The notes beneath the pieces were generated by a model. That model was not told the origin of the DNA. It ran no database searches and was given only the letters and a program-made list of their open reading frames with translations. This document shows positions 41,918 through 53,296 of a stretch of DNA of 64,000 bases, one piece after another; positions within the stretch are counted from its first letter, which is position 1, and each line of letters opens with the position of its first letter. Source of the DNA: Ophiostoma sp. CBS 140.51 (taxonomy: Eukaryota; Ascomycota; Sordariomycetes; Ophiostomatales; Ophiostomataceae); the NCBI GenBank assembly GCA_029298735.1, contig JANSLP010000031.1, forward strand, positions 146,685-210,684. Direction: 5' to 3'. A program made the position numbers and the translations under genes.

Positions 41918-44900
41918 AGGTCGCGGAGAGTGGAATAGTACGGAGACTTTGGAAGTGGAGAATGTACTGTAGAGTAGGACAGAGCGAATCAATTTTTGGG
42001 CGGATTTCTTTTCATCTTTTTCTGTTTTGTTTCCATTTTTGCCATATCTCTTGTCGAGATGTAAATACCACTTGTTTTGTTTTGAAATTTAAAAGAAAAA
42101 AAAAAAAAAAGAAAAAAATACAAATGATCGAGAAGCAATCGTACTTTGTCAGGATAAATCAAATACACGCAGTTGTAACGTTTGCATCGCTTTTGAGATA
42201 TACACATCTTGGCAGTTAAGTTACTACGTTAACCAACAACATCCTTTCGATCTTGATCGTATTCATGAGATTTATGGGATGAATGCGAGGTGTCAAACAA
42301 CGACAGTGTTGTGTTTCCAGTCAAAATATATTACCTTCACTTTTTTCTCGTTTAATTTTGAATCAGTCTAGTCATCGTGGTTTTTTCCGTGCTTTTTTAA
42401 TTTTGTAAATATTGACTTTTTATTCCATATCGATTTTTTCCTTTTCCTTTTCCTTTTCCTGAATGTTTTGGGCGGCATATTCCCACACGGCATCTTTTCC
42501 GTTTATCGTAGATAAACTGATAGCTTGGGAAGACGACGCTTGGCTCTCTTGTCGATATCCATTCAAGGGTCGATATCGATGAAAGTGGTGAGTTCACTGG
42601 AGATCGTGAGGCGCCGTCAAGTACACACAATGGTGCCCAAAATCGGCCCAAACGGACACCAAAAGGTCATTGGCAGCATTTGCCACGAGCCAGTCGCATT
42701 CTACAAAGTACGCTGCGTTTCATATTTTGAGGTAAATAGAGGTGTATGAGAGGACAGACCATTGAAAATGGATTCAGTTTTCAAGCGCCTTGGAGCGCTA
42801 GATTTTTGGTGGCGGCGTTCTAGAAGCAATAAGAACACTGTTCAGACTGACCTAACGGGTGGTCCACGACACCCTTTTCAACTCTTGGGACTCCTTTTTC
42901 AACTTGTGATCTACGAGAGAACCCAGGGCGAGGCGAGGCGAAAAGAAAGCGAAAAGAAAGAGGGCCCAGCCAAGCCAACCTTGTTTTCTGGAAACAACGG
43001 AAACCATAGGACCCAACGCGCTCGGGCCTTTCTCGATTAAATGGATAAACAATTTGGGTAGACAAAGATATCAAAAAAGTAAACGGCTGCCTATGAGGCC
43101 GCCTACGAGACAGTCGATCATTGCCAGTATTAAACAATCGTAAATAACATTATCACAATCTTCCGCAAAAGCGGCCTACAGTCGTGAAAAAACAAGGGAA
43201 TTGTCGAACCAATGATTGTATTTTTGGCCACTTCGATATGTGGCGTTGACAGGAAGAAGGGTGACAAAAAGGTCTAGACCCTTAAAGCCAACAGGAATTC
43301 TCGGTAACACAAACGAGAAATCCCCGAGTTTTTGGGCACGGGGACCCGGAAACTCGAAAAAATTTAGGGACTCGGGGACCAATCGATAACACGGGCATTG
43401 TAGTTGTGATTAGGAAAGAAGAGATCAGAAGAAAAGGGCTCTCAATCAGGCCGTCAGGCTTCCCCGCATCGCGGCAAAGAGAAAACCCACTCGGAATTGC
43501 TTGTCCTGGCAAGCCGGCCCATGTCGCACAAGATACAGAAAGAGCAGGTCTAAAACAATATAATGGAATAGGGAGGTAATACGCGGGTCACCGCTGGTCG
43601 TTCCATTCTTGTGGCTAAGCAGGCTGAGATCAACGATTCGGCCTCTTTCCTTCTAATCTCGTCTCTTCAAATTTTCTCTTTTCTTTTCTGGGTCCAGCTA
43701 CCGGATTATGGAGCCCGCAGATGATGTCCCGCTAACTATGTTGTTTGGCGCGGTCTATTTTGCTTGGGTGCTCTTTGTTCGTTAGCGAATTCGATAATGC
43801 GGCTCCAAAAGAAGAAGAGCTTGCGAGTTGAACTACTAAGTACAAGTGTTGCGAGAGAGTGTGTTGAACGTCGGGTGTAGAACGGAGGTTGAGACGAAAC
43901 ACGAGTTGGGACGAGTTTACGAGACAGAGTCCAAAGTAACTGAGAAACAAGAAACAGGATGCAACGAACAGGGGTGCTCCAACTGACAAGCAGATCCAGC
44001 CTACACTGGTGCGGCTGTGGCGGAATTGGGACGCCTCGATGCCTTGTATTAAGTGGCGCTTTATGTTCCTGGTTCTGAATACCTTACTTCGCTCACTTGT
44101 CCCCAGTAACGAGCAATACAACACATCACGATTGGATATCAGCTTGGCAGTGCAGCTCGATACTACTTTATTTTTGTTTATTTTTCAGCTTTTGTTCATG
44201 AAACGAAAAATACGTTCACATGCTTGTATGATGTCTGTGAGATATCTCACAGGATATCTCACAGATACATGTATGTTTTCCTTGTTTACAGTCAATCTGC
44301 AAGCATCCGTTTGCCTCTTCCCTGGTTTTCATCATTCAATGCCCTCCAATTGTCCAACTTTTATGTTGCTTTTTTAGTTGTATTACACGTCCATTTTGTT
44401 GTAAGCGAAGATGCAAAGGAACAAGCCACATTGGCCAATCCGCCACATGCCACCATTTTAATGTGACTTTGACTAGCTTTTTTAACTGCAAATGGTGTTA
44501 TGCCTTCCACATGGCTGGAATAATATTTTAGTTCCAAAAAAACGTGGTTCAGGCCGCGGTGTGTGTGAACTCTGCAAGAGGCGGCAAACGGGTCCCTCTG
44601 TCTTGGTCCTTGAAGGGGGGTCGTCAATGGTTAATGGGGGACGACTTTTCCCTTTTTGGGGGCCGTCACACCCTCCTACGTCCCTTCCCACACCCCTCTA
44701 AGTTGTTCAAGAGTAAGACAAAGAGGAAAAAGGCACGCCTGGCCAGGCCATAGCCATTGGCCTAAAAAAAAACATACGACACAACTGTCAACACCAAAAG
44801 ATTCTGAACAAATTGATCATACAATGTCTGAATATGCACTACAATATGCACAAGCCACCCGCCACAATGAGCCTCGCCTTCCATCTCATCGAGATGCAGA

Positions 44901-47900
44901 TATGTTGAGAGCATCCATCTTTGCTCGGGGATCGACATCGCCCCTCCCTCCCGGGTTGTCACACGACAGCATCCTTCAAATAATAAATAACAAAATATAC
45001 CGCTGACAGCCGGGCTCGGATAAGGCAGAACCAGACCCTCGGGGCTCAACCGAGGGTGTACACTGTTGCTTTCTTTTTCTCAATACTTTCGGTACGTCTC
45101 TCAATGGTCCTGGGGCATCACATATTGTCCGGCAACGTGGTTTCTCTTCTCCAGACTCTTGTATTGTACAAGTACACTGACCACATGGTTTTGTCAACTG
45201 CCGCTACGAGCGGTGTATTCTGTGGTTCTCAACTGCCGTAATTGCCCATAAAAAGAAGTTGTTTTTCAAAGTTACGGAATACATCACAGGTTGTTTCGTT
45301 GGCTGCTGTATCTTTTTTAAAGACTTGAGGGTCCAGGTAGATACGGCATGGCATCCGGAGAGCGGCGATTGACGTTGAGAACCCTGGTCCTTGTGGTCCT
45401 TTTGTGGGCACAGTTTTGACTAGAAATAGTTTAGTGGTGGGGTTCTCTCTGTATGCCATCGAGGCATGTGGTGTTCTGCAGCATCTTGCTTCTCTTGCAT
45501 TTTCGGCAGGTTCAGAGTCGTCCAATACGGGCCCCAGATGATACAAAGGAACAGTGTTGGACGTTTTTGGTCGCCCACTGAGGAGGGACCAAGGAGAAAG
45601 AGGGAAATGACAGGAGCCCTCCGTTTTGAGCGACAAGTAATACGGAGTAGGACGACGTACAGTTGAGCTACTGCCAATGAGCTAGACAAAGCACTAGCGG
45701 CGAGAGCCCCCGGGTGGCATAGATGCCGAGCAACAAGCAAGAATGGGCAGTAGGCAGAACAAGAGAGAAGAGAGAATTGAGGGGCAAGTAAAAATGATAG
45801 TCAAAGATGGTCGAAAAGAGCCAAGGCGGTAGCAAAAACGACAAGAACAGCGCCGGGCTTGTGGCTAAGAAAAGGCAGCCCGTAGCGCCGCCCGTCGCGC
45901 CGTAGTGTGCCTTCAATCCATCCCTGGCGGGGAGAGGACACATACAACACACACGACAGTTTAATGGGCCTCCGGTGGTGGGAAGGAAACGGTTGCCGTC
46001 TTGTAAAAGTACTTGTTCCTGTTCCTGTTCCTGGTTTTGTTTTTTGTCTTTGTCTTTGTTTTTGTTTTTTGCTGGTGGCGGTTTCTATCAACTAATACCA
46101 AGTCAGGCCCTGGCTGTCAATCTACCCGCGAATCGTTCCTCGGCGTCAATATCCAGTCCCTAATTTCTGAAAGACTTCCGTGTGTCCATCCCTCACCCAA
46201 TGCACCGAGCATCTTGATAGCGTCTCGGTCTTTGCGTCTTGCGTCAGGATACATGGCTTTTGGATTTAGTGGGCACTGAAAGAGGAGTGGGCCCTGTAAG
46301 GTCCAGTGACAGAATGATTACCATTACATTCGAGAAACTCCGTACATATGCAGGTTTGCAGGGCGCCGCAAGAATTGAATGAAAATGAAAATGCATCACA
46401 AGAAGATAGGTCACACTCCGTCCCATCCTGCCATCCTGCCCCATTTGCTGCAGATGCACACCATGCAGTGGCGGGCTGTGTGCTTTCCGCGGCCCGTCTA
46501 GCGAGCCTTTATGTAGCTGCAGGGTTGTTTTTTTTGTAAGTTTTTGTAAGAACACTGTCTTCATTCAAGCCATGATCTGGACATCCAAACGACAAGCAAC
46601 TATTTGCAAATCCGCCCCAACGACCTATTGCGCCAACATCTTCCTTTCACATTTCGCCTTCCTGGGCCTCGTCGCGCCGGTGGAGCTTAAAAGGTGGGCA
46701 GGACCAAAGTAACGCCGCGGCAAAGTTGGGCCTTTTGGTCAGTGAACGGCGCAAATCGCAAAGCTTGCGAATTTGCGAAACTGCAAAGTCTTTGCGAAAA
46801 ACTGTCCCGCAAAACCACTGCCGTATTCGCCGGTTGCCTTGTGCAAAAATGCAAGCGTTCGAGAGCACACATCTCGGCAGAAAGAAAAAATACGATTGTG
46901 GATCAGAGAAAGGAAACGAACAGAAAATATGCATCCTCAAATGCAAAGAGTGATAAATGTGTTGATCTAGAACAATGTTGAAAGCGCAACCTTTGCTGGA
47001 CGCTGGCCCGCTCTCAAGCCGACATGTCAGCGCCGCCAACTGCGCCTAGCCTATCAGAGCCAAGAAGGAGCTTTTGCTCCGGCCGTGTCGTCCATCCCAG
47101 CTCCCAGGGGCGGAGATGGGGGTATGGGTATGGCCAAAGGCCCCGAGCCATGTGCGAGCACACAAGCTGTCCTCCTGCCCTCTTTTTTTGCCTTTTGTGA
47201 AAACGAGCACGGAGTATTTTTTTTTGGTATTGGACCGGGAGGAGGGGTTCGCTGGGACCAGGCCGTAAAATGGAGAGAAACGAAAGAAAAAGAAGGAGCT
47301 CGGTAGCTATGGACGTTGCGTGCTGCCCCCAATATATACCGCTTCGGACGAGCTTGTAGCTTGTAGCTTCTAACGAATGCTTGTACCTTAGCTGGCCACG
47401 GAGACCGAGAAGGGAGGGGTGTTTGCTGTCTTTCGTTGTAGTTGGTGTCATGGCGCCTTTCCGTCTTTTCTGTTGTCCTTCTTAGGTCCCTCTTTGGCCT
47501 TCCCCTTCGACTTGACGGTTGTTTCCCTCTTCAGCCCTGTCCAGCTTTGGACCGAATATACGTACACACACCCACGCACACAATAAACTCAAACATTCAC
47601 ACACCCTGACACACACTGACACCCATGGGCCATAACCGCCAAAAGAAGTATGCCTCTCCCTCGCCACAGCTTCTCCACCAAACAAGTGCTGCCGATGATC
47701 TTGGTTGGGTGCCAACTACAGCACCGGCCTTGTAACCATACAGCCGCACCGGGGGAAAGAGTACACAACAAATAGATGGGCAATGCAGAGCAGTGAATGG
47801 GGGAGCACCAAGAAGCTAACAGTGGCCAGGAGTCGTACAAAGACAAGCCACCAAAGACAACCTTAACACTCCCAAAAAGACACCCACAACCATCCCTCCA

Positions 47901-48920
47901 GCAGAAAGAACAACAGACGACCCAAACAACATACAGGATTCACCATACAGACGAACAGCCACACCATCCAACCAGATCATCACAATAAAAGCAGGACGGC
48001 ATAACAACAGGCACTTCTTTGCCACGTCCCCAAGCATCACGTGTCGCTTGCACTGCAAAGCCGACGAGACGTTGCTAACTCGAGAAAGCCTACTTTTGAG
48101 GAAGGGGGGCGTGTATTGTGTGGCGGCCCAGCACAGCAGCAGGGGCCTTTCAGACAGCGGGCAAGCAAGAGGACAGAGGAGAGAAATAAAAAGAGGAGAA
48201 AAAGAAGAGGAGCAAGCCGTACCAGATGAAAAACCGGGGAGGAGCCACATTCTTCTCTGCAACGAGCCACAACTTGGCCGGAGAGAATCGTCCGTTGATG
48301 TCCATCTCCCCTTAGCATCCGACAACAAACCTGCTGCTTTCCTCTTGCTTTGATTTTATTTTTATTCATAAAAATAAAGCAAATTGAGACGTCCGCATCT
48401 GCAACAAACGAGGGGCCGAGAACCCGGCCCACGACGGAGAAGGGCAAAGAAGGTGCACACCGGTCGGATTCCCAGCACGAAAGAAAGGGGAAATAAGTAT
48501 CGACTCGAGAGGGAAATAAGCACCCGCGGGGCTGCTCTGCTGGCTGGGAGAAGAACTGCACGATTGGAAATCAGTGCGCCGGAAAACACAGCGCCCAACA
48601 CCACAGCACTCTCACCAATAGACGCTGCCGACGCACCATCACATCAACTCTCCGACGCTTCAAAACAGCCGAAAAGGAAACGGATCAGGCCACAGAACAG
48701 ACGGACAGACGAACCGCGATAAACAGCATCTCTATCGACATCAGGGCAACAACACACGACGGCAGCAACGACGACAAGAAGAAACATCCACGACATTGAC
48801 GGCATTAGCACCATCGACGGAGACGGGACAAGCCCCGGCGTTGTACTGACCTTGTGGCTTCTTCTTCTCCCTTTTTCTCCCATCATTCCTGAGGCCGTCT
48901 CTCCGGGTGTTCGAGTTTAA
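41918..48920. other. 7-kb gene-poor stretch
   Basis: I find no gene with a domain or credible splice pattern. Simple repeats occur: a TTTTCC run near 42436-42460, a TTCCTG/TTTTGTC-type run at 46014-46075 and a purine-rich stretch at 48130-48220. An 18-bp palindrome lies at 44235-44252 and a GCAAA/TTTGC motif cluster at 46748-46823. Short frames such as the one starting MSEYALQYAQ (44824-45006) are possible but unsupported. Much of 42000-44500 is A/T-rich. Confidence 0.4.
44235..44252. repeat. 18-bp perfect palindrome
   Basis: CTGTGAGATATCTCACAG reads the same on both strands. The right half is repeated immediately (GATATCTCACAG at 44253-44264). It could be a dimeric factor's site or a fragment of a repeat; there is no gene nearby to judge by. 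Confidence 0.85.
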
Positions 48921-49118
48921 ATGTGCACTGAGCACATTGCCGACTGCCCAGTCTGCGGGAAAAAGTACTTGATTTATATCGCTTTCTGCCATGAATACCA
49001 TCCTCCGCTTCTGAGGTGTCCCATCGGCCAGCAGATTGACCTGACCGAGATGGGCGAAGGGGACTGTCCAAGTCCTGTCTGTCCGAACAGTCGAACTGGA
49101 GGCTGTCAAGTCATTTGA
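48921..49118 (+). CDS. Small Cys-rich protein, 65 residues
   Basis: The frame starts MCTEHIADCPVCGKKY and holds eight Cys residues (2, 9, 12, 23, 33, 49, 54, 62), with a C-P-x-C-G pair and several Cys-Pro steps (RCPIG, DCPSPVCPNS). This spacing resembles small zinc-binding or ribbon-like proteins annotated as hypothetical in many ascomycetes. No signal peptide is present, so it is unlikely to be a secreted effector. It ends 55 bp from the convergent stop of the NAD(P)HX epimerase gene. Composition is unlike random frames in the area. The start is the first ATG; an upstream exon cannot be excluded. Confidence 0.5.
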   Translation: MCTEHIADCPVCGKKYLIYIAFCHEYHPPLLRCPIGQQIDLTEMGEGDCPSPVCPNSRTGGCQVI

Positions 49119-49173
49119 CCTTTTGAGTTCGTGGCCATCGTTCAGAGGTCTCGGTCTGGTTCCATCTCGTGGA

Positions 49174-51131
49174 TTACAGCTTCTCCTCGGAAGTGTCCAC
49201 CTCAACGACTTGGTCGATGCCTTCGTACCGAGGGACATCAAAGTTGTACTTCGCGGCGATGGATGGCGCCACGAATCTAGTAGAAAGGGGTGTCAGTGTG
49301 TCCGGCCTTTGGGGGAAGAACGGCCTCGTCGAGCCGGCCATGGACGGCCAGATCACGACTTCTAACATCATGGCAACGACAAACAACCATGGTAAGTCAA
49401 TGGGATAGCACTCACCTTCCTCCAATAAAGTGTCGGCCCTTGAAGTGCCTGACCAGTGGCTTAGGGGCAGTGAGGCTAACGAGAACAGCAGGGTGGAAGT
49501 TGCACCCAACTCCAAACTCCGGTGGCCCATCCTCGATACTCCACGACGAAGGGGCATCGACTGAGGTCACAGGAACCTTTGTCTCTTCCAACGCCTTGAT
49601 GACAGCCGGGAAGGGCTCGCGGACCTCGCCGGAGAAACTGAAGCCTGGCCGTGTCAAATTCAGGGCACTGTCAGCAAACTCGCATCAAGTTGGCCATGGC
49701 TGTGTTGTATCTGGGAAGCAGGATTCTTCCTTACCAAATATGGCATCGACAACATGGTCGGCCGAACCGAGGGCTGCTGGAAAGTCTTCGGTGAAGGGGA
49801 TGTTCAGGTCTTCGAGCTGTTTCGACAAACGCTATGTTCGAAATGATTAGCGGGACGATCTATAGGAAACTGGACGAATACGAGAGACAGAAGAAAACAC
49901 CAATCGTCATCGACGTCAATATCGTCATCAACACAAAAATAAATCAACGACGAAGAACAATGACATAGCCACGACAATGACCGCAACGATAAAGCACGGA
50001 AAGAACACGGGAAACAACATTAAGGATCGACAAAAGGTGCACATACGATGAGTCAGATCCCGGAAACAACAAGAGACGATCATGGAAACGACAACAACAA
50101 ATGCAGAAAACGACACATCCTTTTTCTTTTCGACAACGTCATACATTCACACGACACCGACATGGCATAGACAAAATACCGACAACATAGACAGCACATG
50201 AAATCTATGACGAAACTGAGGCATGGGAATATGGGGGATTTGCATGTTCATATAGGCAGGAAAGGGAGGTGGCAGCAAACAGGGGAGGAGAAGAAAAAGA
50301 TGATGAAGCACATGGCATAAGAAAATAAAAAGTTACCTGATAAAGCTCGTTCTTGCTTCGCTTTGGGTAGTACACCGTTGGCTGGTACCCGTAGTGACTG
50401 AGATGCCTTGCGGCAACGAGGCCATCACCACCTAGGTGCTGCATGTCAGTAAACATTTCCAGACTCATAGCATTCCGAAAAGGTTGGCCCGAAGACTTAC
50501 CATTGTTGCCGGGGCCGCATGCAACCAGAATCCGGCGGCCATTGTTCGGAGGGTGGACACGGTAAACTAGACAGTAAGATCGGAAAGTTAAAATCAGATA
50601 AGAATCCCATCACGAATCCCATGTGGAAGAAAGAATGCCATGTGTAGAAGACACAAATCCATGGACAGGGAAACATGATCTGCCCACCTCCCGGGACGAT
50701 CAGCTGCAACACGCGAACTGGCGCCAGTTTCATGGCAGCTGGTGCTGCAACCAACCCAAAGGGGGGTCCGGCAGTTTGAAGAATGAATAAAAAGAGGGCT
50801 CACGCACTAGCTTGAGAGACCGAGAGCCCGGCCAGTTCCATGAGCTGGTCAATGGAGAAAGCTCCGCTGCTCATCAGCTCCTTGTCTAGAGCTGCAGCTG
50901 CCTTGGCAGAAATCGTCTGAATCAGGATACGCTGGTCAGTTCTTTGAACATAAAAATAGCATCAAGAGGGGAATTGGTGAGCTGGAGATGGTAGGAAGGG
51001 TAGGGCGGTGGCCAAAACAAGGAAAAGGGGTTGACAGAAGCAGACGCTGTCGTAACGAGACGAGGGTTGTGTTATTTGATAGCTTAAAGACCCTCACTAA
51101 TTAGCCCATCAACACTTACCTTGAAGGCCAT
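49174..51131 (-). CDS. NAD(P)H-hydrate epimerase (YjeF N-terminal domain)
   Basis: Converts the R form of damaged, hydrated NAD(P)H to the S form for repair; in eukaryotes often mitochondrial. Seven exons fit one frame: 51120-51131, 50808-50916, 50501-50566, 50337-50431, 49735-49831, 49416-49644, 49174-49276, giving 236 residues, the family's usual size. All junctions use GT/AG. The protein runs MAFK, TISAKAAAALDKELMSSGAFSIDQLMELAGLSVSQA, RVHPPNNGRRILVACGPGNNGGDGLVAARHL (the nucleotide-binding NNGGDG motif), YYPKRSKNELYQRLSKQLE, DHVVDAIFGFSFSG with the catalytic-region Asp, SVDAPSSW and SLTAPKPLVRHF. Introns of 241 and 505 bp are unusually long for this window; only splicing makes the gene visible. 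Confidence in identity is high, in each border moderate to high. Confidence 0.92.
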
Positions 51132-52042
51132 AGTGATCGTTTTGTCGATTTTGTGAGTGCGGCAATTGTTGAAAACCTGGGAATTCGTGAAGAAGTGGAA
51201 AAGTATGGAAGATGGGAAAGGAGGCAGAAGTCAGATCCTCGGTGGCGAGAAAGGGGGTGAAAAGGAGGGGGGAAACAAGTCAAAGAGGGAAATAATGGGA
51301 AAAGAGGAAAAACAGAAGGAGCTCTCTGTCACTCTTTCCGTCTGCAACGACGTAATAGACCTTCCGCTCGTGGCTCTTTCCTCTTGGGTGGGAGGCCCTG
51401 CACTCGGTTAGGTCGAGGACGGGGAAGGAGCTGAGCTATCTCGTTACTACCGCGTGTCGCTGCTACCCTTTCGGTTTTTTTTGCTGCAAGCTTTCTGCAG
51501 CTATTCTCTGTTTTAAACCGGATTTTGCGTCTCTGTTGTTTTAACCGCTTTTTTCTCTGTGATGGAAGGATGCGAGGTTGCGCCTGCCTGCACAACACGA
51601 CTCAGTTTGACTGGAGGGGAGGAACCGCTGTCCGTCGAGCTGGCCTTGACATCATTCATTGCAGCAATCGTGTGGCAGGGACCAAAAAGGCGCTACTCCC
51701 GCTGTAAACCTGCGGGAGTTACAGGGCTAATTGGGGGCAATTGGTCTGGGCCAGACACCAGACCTCACGCCAGAATGACTAATCGTGTGCTGACTAAGAT
51801 CATTAGCGCGAAAAGTCCATTCGCAGCTTTTTTCCGTGGATCGGATTTTCGAGTGCTCGCACGACCACAAGAGACGACGACCATTGACGACGAATTTCGA
51901 CGATCGACGACGCCCACACACGGCAACGACGACAGTCGCGACGACCACTACCCAAGACGACGGCTTAAGTGCCAATTGACCCTCTCCCACTTCCATCAAC
52001 GCCCTACTACTCTCCACCCATCCCACCTTCCCTCCACACAAT
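51132..52042. promoter_or_regulatory. Divergent region (epimerase / bS16m)
   Basis: About 0.9 kb between divergent genes, so both promoters should lie here. Two ATTGG (CCAAT on the other strand) pentamers at about 51730 and 51740 may bind the HAP complex, plausible for a mitochondrial ribosome gene. The 150 bp before bS16m are rich in CGAC/GACGA repeats, then C-rich. Confidence 0.45.
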
Positions 52043-52519
52043 ATGCCGGTCAAGATCCGCCTCACGCGCTTCGGCCGCACCAAGCAGGCCCTGTACAACA
52101 TTGTCGTGGCGCATGAGCGGACAGCCAACCGGAAGCGCCCGCTCGAGGTCCTAGGCACATACGACCCGACACCACGGCGCGACGCGTACGAGATGTTGAA
52201 CCGGGACCCGGCGCTGGGTCCGCCGAAAGCACACAAGGACATTATGTTGGATGTGACGCGGGCCAAGTACTGGATTGGTTGCGGTGTCCAGCCGACGGAG
52301 GCAGCATGGCGGATATTGTCAAAGGTAGGATGAGCAGCAGTAGCGGCAGCGGCGTCAGCTGTGGCTGCGGGTGCAGATGCAAACTCTCGTTTATGACAAC
52401 ATGGCTAACTGTGATAGGTCGGCATTCTTGAGCCGAAGCAGCGGCCAGAACCCCCGAAGCCGCTTGGCCCGATACCTTTCCCGTTCCCGGCGGGCGGACT
52501 GAATAAGAAGAAGGATTGA
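52043..52519 (+). CDS. MRPS16: Mitochondrial small-subunit ribosomal protein bS16m
   Basis: A component of the mitochondrial 37S ribosomal subunit. Two exons (52043-52324, 52418-52519) give 127 residues. The 93-bp intron begins GTAGGA and ends GATAG with a CTAAC branch point. The N-terminus MPVKIRLTRFGRTKQALYNIVVAHERTANRKRPLEVLGTYDP is the S16 signature. KDIMLDVTRAKYWIGCGVQPTEAAWRILSKVGIL completes the domain across the splice. The C-terminal extension is Pro-rich (RPEPPKPLGPIPFPFP) and ends in lysines, as usual for fungal forms. Fungal S16m commonly has no long cleaved presequence, consistent with the start here. Certainty is high. Confidence 0.95.
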
Positions 52520-53296
52520 GGGAAATACGAAGACAAAAAGACGGCAGCCAGATTGGCGTCCGTCCAAGAAACGTGGCATGATATGGCATCAAATGCCGCC
52601 AATGATGCCAGTCTATCCAATGGACAGACGAAACGATTGAGCGGATAGACGAGATCAGAATTTTCAGGCCGCGGGGAAAAGATGAAAAACCGGCGACAAA
52701 CTGAAAAGGGGAACTTCAACTGTATATATAAACACTCCCATATCCTACACATCTACATCAGCATCTATGTACAACACCAAAATACAAGAAAGTAAAATTC
52801 AATACGAAATACGAAATACACTACAAGTCATTGGCTGTGCGGAAAACCCGCCATATCAGACAATAATGCATAAGCCTGATAAGTATCATAAAAATTTATT
52901 CTGGCCGTTGAAGCCGTTAAGTCTTGTTGGATTAGTCGTAAATTCCTTTCTTGCTATGCAGACGTTATAAAAAAGTTGTTGTGAATGCCCCCCTTTTGTT
53001 GTTATAAAGTTGATAAGAAAGTTTATTTTCTCTATATATCCAGTTGTGGTCCTCCATCTGTGGTAGGACGAAAAGTGTTGAAAAAATCAAAAGATGCCTC
53101 TAGAGAATAGACGCAAGTAAAAAAATAGATCGTACTCGCTGTTCTAAACCTTTCTAGAGCAAAGTATCATGTTGTTGAAACCCTCGCTAAATCCAAATCA
53201 AAAGTGACCAAAAAACCAAACGCCGTAAATCAAGAAAGCCAATTATATGCAAGAAATTAAAGCGGTCGTCGACGGCAACAGTCGGCTGTTCGCCGT
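52520..53296. other. Intergenic between convergent genes
   Basis: The stops of bS16m and glycine dehydrogenase face each other across this A/T-rich 777-bp stretch. The 52750-53250 part is particularly A/T-rich. No gene is seen. Confidence 0.5.

Noticed and set aside
45229..45740. Overlapping 135- and 106-codon frames on the - strand
   Set aside because: Composition and lack of motifs look random, and the two frames compete with each other.
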